The notes under the pieces were generated by a model that had not been told where the DNA came from, searched no databases, and saw only the letters and a program-made list of their open reading frames with translations. From positions 1 through 56,788 of the forward strand of contig URAK01000013.1 of the NCBI GenBank assembly GCA_900545705.1: a DNA stretch of 56,788 nt, written 5' to 3'. The position numbers were made by a program, and so were the translations under genes. Below are positions 16,868 to 25,962 of this stretch, in pieces. Position 1 is the first letter of the stretch. The number at the start of each line of letters is the position of its first letter. The stretch is from an uncultured Opitutales bacterium. Lineage in GTDB: Bacteria > Verrucomicrobiota > Verrucomicrobiia > Opitutales > Intestinicryptomonadaceae.

Positions 16868-18055
16868 TTAAAAGAGCCTTCCAAGCCACTTGTCGACAAG
16901 GTCTCTATCGGATATTTTTTCAAAGCTCGTCTCAGCGAAACTGCGCACAATCAGCCCCTTCGCCGCATCTTCCCCTATGCCGCGCTGCATCATGTAAAAC
17001 ATCTGCTCGTCGGACGGTTTTGAGACAGCGCACCCATGCGAGCACTCCACATCGCTACAAGATATTTCAAGCACGGGGGAAGCCTGTGATTTCGCCGTAT
17101 CGGAAAGCATCAGCGACCTGCAAGACTGGTAAGAGCGCGTTTTCACCGCGTTTTTATCGACGCTTATCAGCCCCGTAAACGCGAGCTTCGCAAGTCCGCC
17201 AAGCGCAGCCCTAATTTCCATGTTGCTATCCGACATCGGCTTCGAATGTATTTGCGACGTACGTATGTCTTGCGTGGCGTCTGAATCCGCCGAAACAAAA
17301 ATGCGGGAGTCCGCGCTGCAGCCGCTGGAAGAAATTTCAAAATTGCGCTCCTGCCGGCTTGGACCCTTCGCGCTTAGCGCGACGGCATCCACCACAGACG
17401 AGCCTTCCGATAGGCTAAAATCCTCGCGCTCGTACGCTATTGAATACTTGCTCGAATATTTTAAAGACGCCAATTCCAAGCTGGAATTTTCTTCAAGCAC
17501 ATAGCCGCATTTTAGCGCGGCAAAACTCCCTCCGAAGGCGAGATTTGTCTTGCGCAAGCGCAGGCTCGAACCCTTGCCGAGCCATACAATGACGCTTGCC
17601 GCCGAAACTGTCAGTTTCGATATAATCTTCAAATCGAGAGTTGCCGACTCGCCGTCGAGCACGCGGATTAAAATCCCGAAATCCGGGCGGGTAGAAACGA
17701 GAGTGTCAAACTTGCCCGAGGCTTTCGAGTGGAACTTTTCAACAATGTCCGGAAATTCGTCCGCCGCCGCGCCGCTCGAATATATTTCCACCCCTTTGGG
17801 GGCTTCGCCGTCGAGCAACTGGCCGTCGAAAAGAAGCACGCAACCCCCTTGCGACTCTTCATGCTCCAAATCTTCAAACTCCGAATTGCACCCTTCCTCC
17901 GGGGGTCTTCCCGTAAAGTACGGGAAAAGTGTATCGACCGACCAAGTATCCAAATCGGCAAACCGCCAATATTCGTCTTTGCGCGTCGGAAAGGCTATAT
18001 TTTGAAAACGCTCTTTCGCCGCGTTTGAGATTTTTTCAAGCAAAGTTTCGCTCAT
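16868..18055 (-). CDS. sufD: Fe-S cluster assembly scaffold subunit SufD
   Basis: 395 residues. SufD pairs with SufB in the SufBC2D complex that builds Fe-S clusters in the cytoplasm. The N-terminal helical part includes PTRKDEYWRFADL, the common PxxxEExWRYT-like signature. The middle is a right-handed beta-helix. The conserved C-terminal block ISCSDVECSHGCAVSKP holds the His thought to contribute to cluster binding, and DEQMFYMMQRGI follows. The start overlaps the sufB stop by four bases (ATGA). This is the last gene of a C-B-D operon; sulfur-supplying sufS and sufE/U are not in the window. Confidence 0.96.
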   Translation of the reverse strand: MSETLLEKISNAAKERFQNIAFPTRKDEYWRFADLDTWSVDTLFPYFTGRPPEEGCNSEFEDLEHEESQGGCVLLFDGQLLDGEAPKGVEIYSSGAAADEFPDIVEKFHSKASGKFDTLVSTRPDFGILIRVLDGESATLDLKIISKLTVSAASVIVWLGKGSSLRLRKTNLAFGGSFAALKCGYVLEENSSLELASLKYSSKYSIAYEREDFSLSEGSSVVDAVALSAKGPSRQERNFEISSSGCSADSRIFVSADSDATQDIRTSQIHSKPMSDSNMEIRAALGGLAKLAFTGLISVDKNAVKTRSYQSCRSLMLSDTAKSQASPVLEISCSDVECSHGCAVSKPSDEQMFYMMQRGIGEDAAKGLIVRSFAETSFEKISDRDLVDKWLGRLF

Positions 18056-19470
18056 CCGACCGATCCCTCCATTTCAAGCTCGATTAGCCTTCTGAGTTCC
18101 ACGGAGTACTCCAACGGGAATTCTTTGACCAAGTCATTGACAAATCCGTTGACCGATAGGCTGACCGCCTCGGTCTCCGAAAGTCCGCGCTGGCGCATAT
18201 AGAAAATCTGTTCTTCGTCGAGCTTTGAGACGCTCGCCTCGTGCTGCACGCTGTTGCTCGCCCCGGAGCATACTATTGCGGGGTAAGTGTCCGTGCGGGA
18301 GTTTGAATTTATCAAAAGCGCGTCGCACTCAGTCTTATTCCTGCAATTTTTTGCCTTGCCAGACACGTGCACAAGCCCCCTGTAAGAGGCCCGCCCGTCC
18401 GAAATGCTCACCGACTTTGACAATATGTTTGAAGTGGTGTCGTCGGCGAGGTGTATCATTTTCGCGCCTGTATCCTGGTTCTGTCCGGAGTTTGCAAGCG
18501 CTATCGATATAACCTCTCCCCGCGCGCGCCTGCCCTTTAAAAGAACGGCCGGATACTTCATCGTTATTCCGCTTCCGATATTGCAGTCAATCCACCGTAT
18601 CTGGGCATCTTCCTCGGCGACACCGCGCTTCGTGACGAGGTTGAATACGTTGTCGGACCAATTCTGAACGGTGACATACTGTATCTTGGCGCCTTTGAGC
18701 GCCACGAGCTCCACTACCGCCGAATGCAGCGTTCCGGTCTCAAATCTTGGCGCAGTGCAGCCCTCCATGTACATTAGCTCAGCCCCTTCGTCGGCGATTA
18801 TCAGCGTGCGCTCGAACTGTCCAAAGCTTTCCGCGTTTATCCTGAAATACGCTTGCAGGGGCTGCTTAACCTTCACCCCTTTGGGGACATATATAAAACT
18901 TCCGCCAGAAAATACCGCGCTGTTGAGGGCGCTGTACTTGTTGTCGGTCGTAGGTATTATTTTCCCAAAATACTTTCTAAAAATCTCAGGATATTTTTTA
19001 AGCCCCTCAGTAGAATCGACAAATATGACGCCGTCTTTTTCAAGGTGCGCCTTCATGTTTGAATACGCCGACTCCGAATCGAATTGCGCCTCAACTCCCG
19101 CCAGGAACGCGCGCTCCTGTTCTGGGACTCCGAGTCTCTCAAAAGTGTTTTTTACGTCCTCCGGAACTTCGTCCCACGACTTGCGCTTCTTTTCGCCCTT
19201 TGCGAGATAATAGCGGATTTTGGAAAAGTCGAGCTCGTCCAACTTTTTCGACGCCCAGTGCGTCGGATTCTTCATCTTTTCAAATTGCGCGAGCGCATTT
19301 AGGCGGAAATCCAAAAGCCATGGATCTTCGTCCTTAACTTTTGAGATGTACCTTACAACATCTGCGTTGAGCCCAACCCCCGCATTGTATGCGTAATCCT
19401 CGGCATAGTGGAAATCGCCGGAGCTCCTGTCGAGATTGAGCTCTCCGCGGACTGTGCGTTCGTCGCTCAT
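18052..19470 (-). CDS. sufB: Fe-S cluster assembly scaffold subunit SufB
   Basis: 472 residues, full length. It is the main scaffold of the SufBC2D complex and accepts persulfide sulfur. It shows the N-terminal helical region with WLLDFRLNALAQFEKM, the family block DVKNTFERLGVPEQERAFLAGVEAQ split over residues about 100-125, the beta-helix core (GSFIYVPKGVKV), and the C-terminal segment KNCRNKTECDALLI whose first Cys matches the active Cys of E. coli SufB. It overlaps sufC upstream and sufD downstream by four bases each, giving tight coupling. Confidence 0.98.
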   Translation of the reverse strand: MSDERTVRGELNLDRSSGDFHYAEDYAYNAGVGLNADVVRYISKVKDEDPWLLDFRLNALAQFEKMKNPTHWASKKLDELDFSKIRYYLAKGEKKRKSWDEVPEDVKNTFERLGVPEQERAFLAGVEAQFDSESAYSNMKAHLEKDGVIFVDSTEGLKKYPEIFRKYFGKIIPTTDNKYSALNSAVFSGGSFIYVPKGVKVKQPLQAYFRINAESFGQFERTLIIADEGAELMYMEGCTAPRFETGTLHSAVVELVALKGAKIQYVTVQNWSDNVFNLVTKRGVAEEDAQIRWIDCNIGSGITMKYPAVLLKGRRARGEVISIALANSGQNQDTGAKMIHLADDTTSNILSKSVSISDGRASYRGLVHVSGKAKNCRNKTECDALLINSNSRTDTYPAIVCSGASNSVQHEASVSKLDEEQIFYMRQRGLSETEAVSLSVNGFVNDLVKEFPLEYSVELRRLIELEMEGSVG

Positions 19471-20216
19471 TTTTGAATTTCTTTAATCCAATCGTATCCC
19501 TTTTGCTCCAATTCCACGGCCAATTCCGGCCCGCCGCTTAGGACTATTTTTCCGCCGCTCATGACGTGCACGGCATCGGGCTTTATGTATTCAAGAAGCC
19601 TGTGGTAGTGGGTGATTAGCAACATGCCGCGGTCGGGCGAACGCGCAGAATTTACGCCCTCGGATACTATTTTCAAGGCGTCTATATCAAGCCCGCTGTC
19701 GGTTTCGTCGAGTATCGCAAATTTTGGGTTAAGCATCAGCATTTGGAGAATGTCGCAGCGCTTTTTTTCGCCGCCGCTAAAACCGTCGTTGACGCTTCTT
19801 GTCGTAAAGCTCCTGTCCATTTTCAGCTCGTCCATCTTGGCGTGCAGATTCTTGTAGTACTCGACAGGATTTAGAGTTTGCCCCTCAGGCAGGCGCGCCG
19901 AAAGACATGCGCGTATAAAGTTCGCTATGCTCACCCCCGGTATCTCAACAGGATATTGAAACGCCAAAAAGAAGCCCTTGCGCGCTATCTCGTCCGGCGG
20001 AAGCCCGACGATATTTTCACCGTCAAGGAGAACCTCGCCGCCGGTTATCGGATACTCCGGATGCCCCGCTATCGCCTTCGAGAGGCTGCTTTTGCCGGTT
20101 CCGTTCGGACCCATTATCGCATGCACCTGCCCAGCGGGCACCGACAGGCTCAGCCCGTCAACAACCTTTTTCCCCGCCACTTCCACGGTGAGATTTTTTA
20201 TTTCCAAACCGCGCAT
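19467..20216 (-). CDS. sufC: Fe-S cluster assembly ATPase SufC
   Basis: 249 residues from the ATG at 20216. A longer frame upstream is rejected because it overlaps the preceding gene and lacks the family start; this ATG comes one base after that gene's TAA, with AAGGA about 10 bases before it. It is an ABC ATPase: Walker A GPNGTGKSS, Q-loop AFQYPVEIPG, ABC signature FSGGEKKRCDI, Walker B FAILDETDSGLDID and H-switch LLITHYHRLL. It powers the SufBD scaffold. It ends overlapping sufB. Confidence 0.98.
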   Translation of the reverse strand: MRGLEIKNLTVEVAGKKVVDGLSLSVPAGQVHAIMGPNGTGKSSLSKAIAGHPEYPITGGEVLLDGENIVGLPPDEIARKGFFLAFQYPVEIPGVSIANFIRACLSARLPEGQTLNPVEYYKNLHAKMDELKMDRSFTTRSVNDGFSGGEKKRCDILQMLMLNPKFAILDETDSGLDIDALKIVSEGVNSARSPDRGMLLITHYHRLLEYIKPDAVHVMSGGKIVLSGGPELAVELEQKGYDWIKEIQK

Positions 20217-20217
20217 T

Positions 20218-20616
20218 TTACAGTTTTCCTTTCTTGGGCAAATACGGAAGGACAAACGCCTCGCGGAAATCGTATCCGTCGGCAAAGTCCTCCAATTTAT
20301 CGTCGTCTGTCTTTGTCAATGCCTTTGCGTCCACGAGATTGAAAACTATCTGGCCAAAGTCGAGGCACGAGCGCACCCCCCACTCCTCAAACAGCGGCAT
20401 CGCCATCGGGCCGAACGTTTCAAGCGCGAACAGCCTTATCCCCTCCAAAAGCTCCTTAGACGACACATGCCGCTCCTTGCGCGAGGGATTCATTGCGCAA
20501 AGCCGCTTAACCGTAAAATCGAGGGCCATTCGCACAAAAATATACGCACCTGCCGCATACCGCGAATCGTCCCTCAATATCGTCTCCAAGGTCTTTTGAA
20601 ATTTTCTCGTGTTCAT
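20218..20616 (-). CDS. Minf_1886 / Plancto_Ver_chp family protein
   Basis: 132 residues, soluble, no signal peptide. It matches from memory the conserved Planctomycetes/Verrucomicrobia family of unknown function typified by Methylacidiphilum Minf_1886. The opening FQKTLETILRDDSRYAAGAYIFVRMALDF, seen here from residue 5, and the segment LFEEWGVRSCLDFGQIVFNL are characteristic; the C-terminus is DGYDFREAFVLPYLPKKGKL-like. It ends one base before the sufC ATG, so it heads the SUF operon. That position suggests a link with Fe-S cluster assembly, which is inference. It also supports the taxonomic call for the window. Confidence 0.85.
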   Translation of the reverse strand: MNTRKFQKTLETILRDDSRYAAGAYIFVRMALDFTVKRLCAMNPSRKERHVSSKELLEGIRLFALETFGPMAMPLFEEWGVRSCLDFGQIVFNLVDAKALTKTDDDKLEDFADGYDFREAFVLPYLPKKGKL

Positions 20617-20672
20617 TTCTATAAATTATCCGCCAGCCGATGCGCACATTCACCGGCTGCAACGCTTAGTAT

Positions 20673-23600
20673 TTATATATCGCCCAAAAGTTCGCGTTTT
20701 TTACGCATTATTTCGCCGTACTCTTGGAGGCTCTTAACTTTTAGAGGCTGTTCTTTAAGAGCCTTTATTCCCTGTATGGCAGCATAAGCGCCCATGATTG
20801 TTGTAATCATGCATACTCTGCCAAGCAGGGCAGCCTCGCGGATTTTATTTTCGTCGAGGCGCGGATTCATTCCGGAAGGGGTGTTTATGATTATCTGCAT
20901 TTGCCCGTTCTTGACCATATCGACGACATTTGGCCGCGCGCCTTCGCTGAGCTTAAAAGTTTTTGTGACCGGTATGCCGCGCGCCGCCAAAAACGCCGCT
21001 GTCCCCGCCGTCGAGAATATTTTGAAGCCTATTTCGTGGAAGGATTTCGCTATTGCCGCTCCCGCTTCCTTGTCGTGGTCCTTTACGGATATAAAAACAT
21101 TTCCGGAAGTCGGCAGCCCCGGCTGCGCCGCCATCTGGCTCTTCGCGAAAGCCATTCCCAAAGACGTGTCGAGCCCCATTACCTCGCCGGTCGAACGCAT
21201 CTCGGGAGTGAGCATTATTTGCGAACCCAAGAAACGCACAAACGGGAATACGCTTTCTTTCACCGCGATATAGTCCGGCGCCACCTCTTTTGTAAAGCCC
21301 AAATCTTTCAATTTTTCGCCCGCCATTACGCGCGCGGCAAGCTTTGCGAGCGGAACACCTATGACCTTCGATATAAACGGTATCGTGCGCGAGGCGCGTG
21401 GATTGACCTCTATTAGATATAGCTCTCCGCGCTTTATCGCGTATTGGACATTCATAAGCCCTACGACTTTCAGCTCCTTTGCAAGCGCATAAGTCGCACT
21501 GCGGACTTCGTCGAGAATATTTTTTTGCAGCGTATGCGGTGGAATTACCATAGCCGCGTCGCCCGAATGGACGCCCGCGTACTCTATGTGCTCGAGCATT
21601 CCGCCGATTACTGTCGTTTCGCCGTCGCTTATGGCGTCGACATCAAGCTCTATCGCGTCCTCGAGGAACTTGTCCAGCAATACGGGCTTGCCGGGCGCGG
21701 CGTCGAACGCTTCCCTTATAACCCGCTTCATTTCCTCCATTTCGTAAACTATGAACATTCCCCTGCCTCCAAGCACAAAGCTCGGGCGCAAAAGTATCGG
21801 GAACCCTATCTGGCCGGCAAGCTCGTATGCCTCTTCCGGATTCGTCGCAGTAGCGTTTACAGGCTGTTTTAGATTCAGCTTTTCGAGGATTTTCTTAAAT
21901 ATGCGCCTGTCTTCGGCGGCATCGATTGACTCCGGAGACGTTCCGATTATGTTTACGCCGTTTGCCTTCAACTCGGAAGCCAAGTTTAGCGGGGTCTGCC
22001 CGCCAAACTGAACTATCGCCCCCCAGCACTTTTCCTGGTTGTAAACTTCAAGCACGTCCTCGAGCGTAAGCGGCTCAAAATACAGGCGGTCGGAAGTGTC
22101 GTAGTCTGTGGAAACAGTCTCGGGATTGGAATTTATCATGAGCGTCTCGTACCCAGCCTCGCGCAGGGCAAAGGACGCATGCACGCAGCAGTAGTCGAAC
22201 TCTATGCCCTGCCCGATTCTGTTCGGGCCGCCGCCTATTATCATTATTTTTTTCTTGTCCGAGGGCATTATTTCGCACTCGGCTCCGTACGTGGAATAGT
22301 AGTACGGTGTGACCGCCTTAAATTCGGCGGCGCATGTGTCGACGAGCCTGTAAACGGTATTTATTCCAAATTCGCGGCGCAGCTGCTTTATATTGCGTAT
22401 CTTTGTTCCGCAAATCTCCGATATTTGAAGATCGGTAAAACCGGCCTCTTTTGCGCGGCGCAACAGGTCTTCATCGAGGTTCAGCAGCCCCTTGCGGGAC
22501 AGTTCCGTTTCGATTTCTATTATTCCGCGAAGCTGCCGCAAGAACCATATGTCTATGCTTGTGGCCTCGTGTATTTCATCGTCGGACATTCCCGCGAGCA
22601 TCGCGTAGCGTATGTAAAATACGCGCTCCGCCGTAGGCCTTATAAGCCCCTTGCGGATTTTCTCTATGCTCGGGCACTCCCTTCCGCCGAACTTTCCGCC
22701 GCCGCCGAAACCGCGGCAGCCTATTTCAAGGGACCTCAAAGCCTTTTGGAAGGACTCCTTAAATGTCCTGCCAATTGCCATGGCTTCCCCAACGCTCTTC
22801 ATTGACGAAGTCAGGGTATTGTCGCTTCCGGCAAATTTTTCAAAAGTAAAGCGGGGGACTTTTGTCACGATATAGTCGATTGTCGGCTCAAAGCTCGCTG
22901 GCGTCTCGCGCGTTATGTCGTTGCGCAATTCGTCCAAAGAATAGCCGACTGCGAGCTTTGCGGCAATTTTGGCTATCGGGAACCCAGTCGCCTTCGACGC
23001 CAGCGCCGAACTGCGCGACACGCGCGGATTCATCTCGATGACAATCATTCTGCCCGTCTTGGGATCCACCGCAAACTGTATGTTCGACCCTCCTGTCTCG
23101 ACGCCGACCTCCCTTATGACGGCGAAGCTTGCGTCGCGCATTAACTGGTATTCTTTGTCGGTAAGCGTCAGCGCAGGCGCGATTGTTATCGAATCCCCCG
23201 TATGGACCCCCATCGGGTCAAAATTTTCTATTGAGCAGATGACGACACACTGGTCTTTGTGGTCGCGCATGACCTCCATCTCAAATTCCTTCCAGCCGAG
23301 GAGGCACTCCTCAACCAGCACCTCCGTCACAGGAGAGGCGTTTAACCCGAAGGATATCATATTCTCGTATTCCTCGCGGTTGTATGCTATGCCTCCGCCC
23401 GTTCCGCCGAGCGTGTAGCTTGGGCGTATAATAACCGGGAATTTCCCCCATTTTTCGATCCAATCCGTCGCCTCTTTTATGTCGTGGACGACTACGCTTT
23501 GGGGGATATCGAGGCCTATTTTGAGCATTGCCTCCCTAAATTTTTCCCTGTCCTCGCCCTTCTCAATAGCCTCCTCCTTGGCGCCGATTAGCTCCACGCC

Positions 23601-23933
23601 GTATTTTTTCAGAATGCCGAGCTTTGAAAGCTTCAACGACAGGTTCAGCCCAGTCTGGCCGCCGAGCGTGGGAAGCAGGGCGTCGGGGCGCTCCCTCGCT
23701 ATGATTTTTTCGAGAACTTCTGGCGTCAACGGCTCGATATAGGTGACGTCCGCAGAATCGGGGTCGGTCATAATTGTTGCCGGGTTGGAGTTTACCAACA
23801 CGACCTTGTATCCCTCTTCTTTGAGAGCCTTGCACGCCTGCGTTCCCGAATAGTCGAATTCGCAAGCCTGCCCTATTACAATCGGGCCTGAACCGATAAT
23901 CAAAATCGTCTTTAAATCTGTGCGTTTTGGCAT
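20673..23933 (-). CDS. carB: Carbamoyl-phosphate synthase large subunit
   Basis: 1086 residues, full length. It makes carbamoyl phosphate for arginine and pyrimidines. It has two homologous ATP-grasp halves: the first (about 1-400) starts with LIIGSGPIVIGQACEFDYSG and includes the RPSYTLGGTGGG nucleotide loop; an oligomerisation region covers about 400-550; the second (about 555-935) starts MIIGGGPNRIGQGIEFDYCC and includes RPSFVLGGRGM. A C-terminal MGS-like regulatory domain (about 936-1086) contains KIFSTAGTAAFLA. The small subunit carA is not nearby. The SUF operon begins 56 bases after its stop on the same strand, so read-through is possible. Confidence 0.98.
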   Translation of the reverse strand: MPKRTDLKTILIIGSGPIVIGQACEFDYSGTQACKALKEEGYKVVLVNSNPATIMTDPDSADVTYIEPLTPEVLEKIIARERPDALLPTLGGQTGLNLSLKLSKLGILKKYGVELIGAKEEAIEKGEDREKFREAMLKIGLDIPQSVVVHDIKEATDWIEKWGKFPVIIRPSYTLGGTGGGIAYNREEYENMISFGLNASPVTEVLVEECLLGWKEFEMEVMRDHKDQCVVICSIENFDPMGVHTGDSITIAPALTLTDKEYQLMRDASFAVIREVGVETGGSNIQFAVDPKTGRMIVIEMNPRVSRSSALASKATGFPIAKIAAKLAVGYSLDELRNDITRETPASFEPTIDYIVTKVPRFTFEKFAGSDNTLTSSMKSVGEAMAIGRTFKESFQKALRSLEIGCRGFGGGGKFGGRECPSIEKIRKGLIRPTAERVFYIRYAMLAGMSDDEIHEATSIDIWFLRQLRGIIEIETELSRKGLLNLDEDLLRRAKEAGFTDLQISEICGTKIRNIKQLRREFGINTVYRLVDTCAAEFKAVTPYYYSTYGAECEIMPSDKKKIMIIGGGPNRIGQGIEFDYCCVHASFALREAGYETLMINSNPETVSTDYDTSDRLYFEPLTLEDVLEVYNQEKCWGAIVQFGGQTPLNLASELKANGVNIIGTSPESIDAAEDRRIFKKILEKLNLKQPVNATATNPEEAYELAGQIGFPILLRPSFVLGGRGMFIVYEMEEMKRVIREAFDAAPGKPVLLDKFLEDAIELDVDAISDGETTVIGGMLEHIEYAGVHSGDAAMVIPPHTLQKNILDEVRSATYALAKELKVVGLMNVQYAIKRGELYLIEVNPRASRTIPFISKVIGVPLAKLAARVMAGEKLKDLGFTKEVAPDYIAVKESVFPFVRFLGSQIMLTPEMRSTGEVMGLDTSLGMAFAKSQMAAQPGLPTSGNVFISVKDHDKEAGAAIAKSFHEIGFKIFSTAGTAAFLAARGIPVTKTFKLSEGARPNVVDMVKNGQMQIIINTPSGMNPRLDENKIREAALLGRVCMITTIMGAYAAIQGIKALKEQPLKVKSLQEYGEIMRKKRELLGDI

Positions 23934-24054
23934 GGTAGTGCGGAGTTGTTTTTACGGCGTCACCGTCCGCCGGCTTTATTTATATATAAAAATCCCGATG
24001 AAGATAGACAATCGCAATATCCACGGCAAGCAAATACTTTGCCATATCAGCAAC

Positions 24055-24088
24055 TAAAAAGGGCGGCCCCGAAACCGAGCCCCGCCCT
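24055..24088 (-). terminator. Terminator of the GH30 gene
   Basis: On the minus strand, AGGGCGG pairs with CCGCCCT (24082-24088 with 24060-24066) across a 15-base loop, and is followed by a run of T (24060-24056). It lies 26 bases past the GH30 stop codon. Confidence 0.75.
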
Positions 24089-24113
24089 ATTAAATTGCAT
24101 AACTTTTGTAAGC

Positions 24114-25697
24114 TTATTTTAGATCCCAGACGAGAGTCGTTATTGAGCGCGGGGTAAACGTAAACCCGCCGGAGAGGGATTCCGCGATTTTTGCGAGGCT
24201 CGAATTTGAATCGGTTTTGTAAACCGTGAACCCTTTGTCAGCAAGCTCTCCCTTAAACTTCGCCGGATACGATTCGTACGAAGAGTTTACAAACACCGCC
24301 ACAACCCTCTTGCCGTCGGGCGACACAAACGCGCTTGAAGAAACTTTCGCAAGATCGTCGGCTCCGGATATCTCAACGCGCTTGAAGCCCGGGCGCACAA
24401 AGAAGCTCCAATTTCCAAGCGCCCACAGAATCTTGTTGTCGCGCACGACGCCGCCGTTTTCGAGTTTTCCGTCTTTGGGATAGACGCCAGTGAGGGCGAA
24501 GTCGCCTTTTACTTCCATTCCCTTCCAGTATCCCCAGCCCCTCGACTGCGCTATCGAAAGGTCTGCCGTTATCAGGCGCCCCATGCACAGTGCTGCTTGG
24601 ATGTCCCCGTTGTTGTCGCTAAACCGGTCGGCTGAAAATCCGTCGCTATTCTTCTGGTTGTAGCTCGGCAGCAGGCACCATTCGGTCTGCAAAAATTCCA
24701 AACCGTATTTGCCGACCTCCGCCGCGAGCGCCTTTCTGATTTTCGGCATGTCGGCAATCTTTTTTCCGGAGTGGTATGTATGCGCCGCCCAATATCTTTC
24801 GAGATGTTTCAAGTCGCCTATATAATTCGGCGAGGACTTGTCGAAAAATTGTTTAAGCTGGCCAAACGGCTGCTCTTCTTTTGGGCACTTGTCGAATTTC
24901 CAATACCAGCTCGTCGCACCATCCACAGGCGCCGTGAGGCTCGCCGATTCGCCGAGCAAAATCTTAGTACCTTTGAGCCCCGACTTTTCGATTGAACTGT
25001 CGAGCTCGCGCGCAAGCTTTGCCATCTCGGAATTGCGCCATCTGCTGCCCTCTTGGCGGGGGGAATCCCACGGGACTTGCGGCTCGTTTATGGGGCTTAT
25101 ATATTGCACATTGTAGCCGAGTTCCGTAAAATGTTTGGCGACTGTCGCCATGTAGTCGGCAAATTTGCCGTAGCAGTCTGGCTTTAAGTTGGCTCCGTAA
25201 TTTTCCTTGGCGCCCCAGCCTTTGCCGTTCTTAGTCCACTGAACGGGAGGAGTGTTGGAAAATATGAGGAATTTATCGCAGCCATATTCCTTAGCCTTCT
25301 TCATAAAGTACATTTGTCCGGCGCATTTTGTCCAATCATACGCAGAGCCGTCCTTTGTAAGGAAGGATTCCGCCCTGCGCTGGTAAGGCTCAATATCTGC
25401 CCCGTCTTGCTCAAAGCTTCCGCCGCCTATATTGAATCTCCACATAGAAAGCCCTATGCCTTCGGGATTTCCGTCAGGCCCTAGCTTTTGAGAGAACAGC
25501 CATTTTGCTATCTGGTTTTTCTGCTCCTCCGGGAAATGTTTTCCGACAAAATTTCCGCTCCAAGCGTCGGCTGCGGCAAAGTGGTCTATCGTCTGGAATT
25601 TCTGCTGAGGGTTGACAGCTATCTCCAATTCCTCGGCAAACGATGGCGTCGCTGCAAGCGCAGCCGCCCCTATCATAAGTATATTGCGCATATTCAT
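24114..25697 (-). CDS. Secreted GH30-family glycoside hydrolase
   Basis: 527 residues with a signal peptide (cleavage after SFA, residue 21). The barrel is typical of clan GH-A: FQTIDHFAAADAWSG at the first strand, LIFSNTPPVQWTKNGKG, ISPINEPQVPW with the acid/base Glu205, and FLQTEWCLL with the nucleophile Glu339. The final 120 residues form the beta-sandwich side domain that GH30 enzymes wrap around the barrel. GH30 acts on beta-linked glycans such as beta-1,6-galactan, beta-1,6-glucan or xylan; the substrate cannot be fixed from the sequence. It is a single gene between terminators, downstream of two PEP-CTERM surface proteins. Confidence 0.9.
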   Translation of the reverse strand: MNMRNILMIGAAALAATPSFAEELEIAVNPQQKFQTIDHFAAADAWSGNFVGKHFPEEQKNQIAKWLFSQKLGPDGNPEGIGLSMWRFNIGGGSFEQDGADIEPYQRRAESFLTKDGSAYDWTKCAGQMYFMKKAKEYGCDKFLIFSNTPPVQWTKNGKGWGAKENYGANLKPDCYGKFADYMATVAKHFTELGYNVQYISPINEPQVPWDSPRQEGSRWRNSEMAKLARELDSSIEKSGLKGTKILLGESASLTAPVDGATSWYWKFDKCPKEEQPFGQLKQFFDKSSPNYIGDLKHLERYWAAHTYHSGKKIADMPKIRKALAAEVGKYGLEFLQTEWCLLPSYNQKNSDGFSADRFSDNNGDIQAALCMGRLITADLSIAQSRGWGYWKGMEVKGDFALTGVYPKDGKLENGGVVRDNKILWALGNWSFFVRPGFKRVEISGADDLAKVSSSAFVSPDGKRVVAVFVNSSYESYPAKFKGELADKGFTVYKTDSNSSLAKIAESLSGGFTFTPRSITTLVWDLK

Positions 25698-25810
25698 ACG
25701 TTTTAAAAGTTAGGGATTAACGCCCCATTGGTCAACTATATTGGAATTTTTATTTGTTAGACAGTTTAAAAATAACCTAACAACATCACTCCCATCCTCA
25801 TAATGCGGGA

Positions 25811-25842
25811 GAAAAAAAAGACTCGCACAAGGCGAATCTTTT
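25811..25842 (-). terminator. Terminator of the first PEP-CTERM gene
   Basis: A 10-bp stem (25817-25826 with 25832-25841, one G-T pair) followed on the minus strand by eight T. It sits about 120 bases past the stop of the 25963-27570 gene. Confidence 0.75.
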
Positions 25843-25962
25843 GAACTCTAACTTAAAAAGAATTTTTTTTTAACGCACGCCGCCCCGATACGTTCAAATT
25901 TCTTTGCCGAATCTGAGACGGTTTTCGTTTCCTAAGCGCATGCCGCGCCAATGGCGCACGCT

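Noticed and set aside
20794..23418. Several open frames of 80-210 codons on the plus strand
   Set aside because: All are antisense shadows of carB, which is intact and full length.
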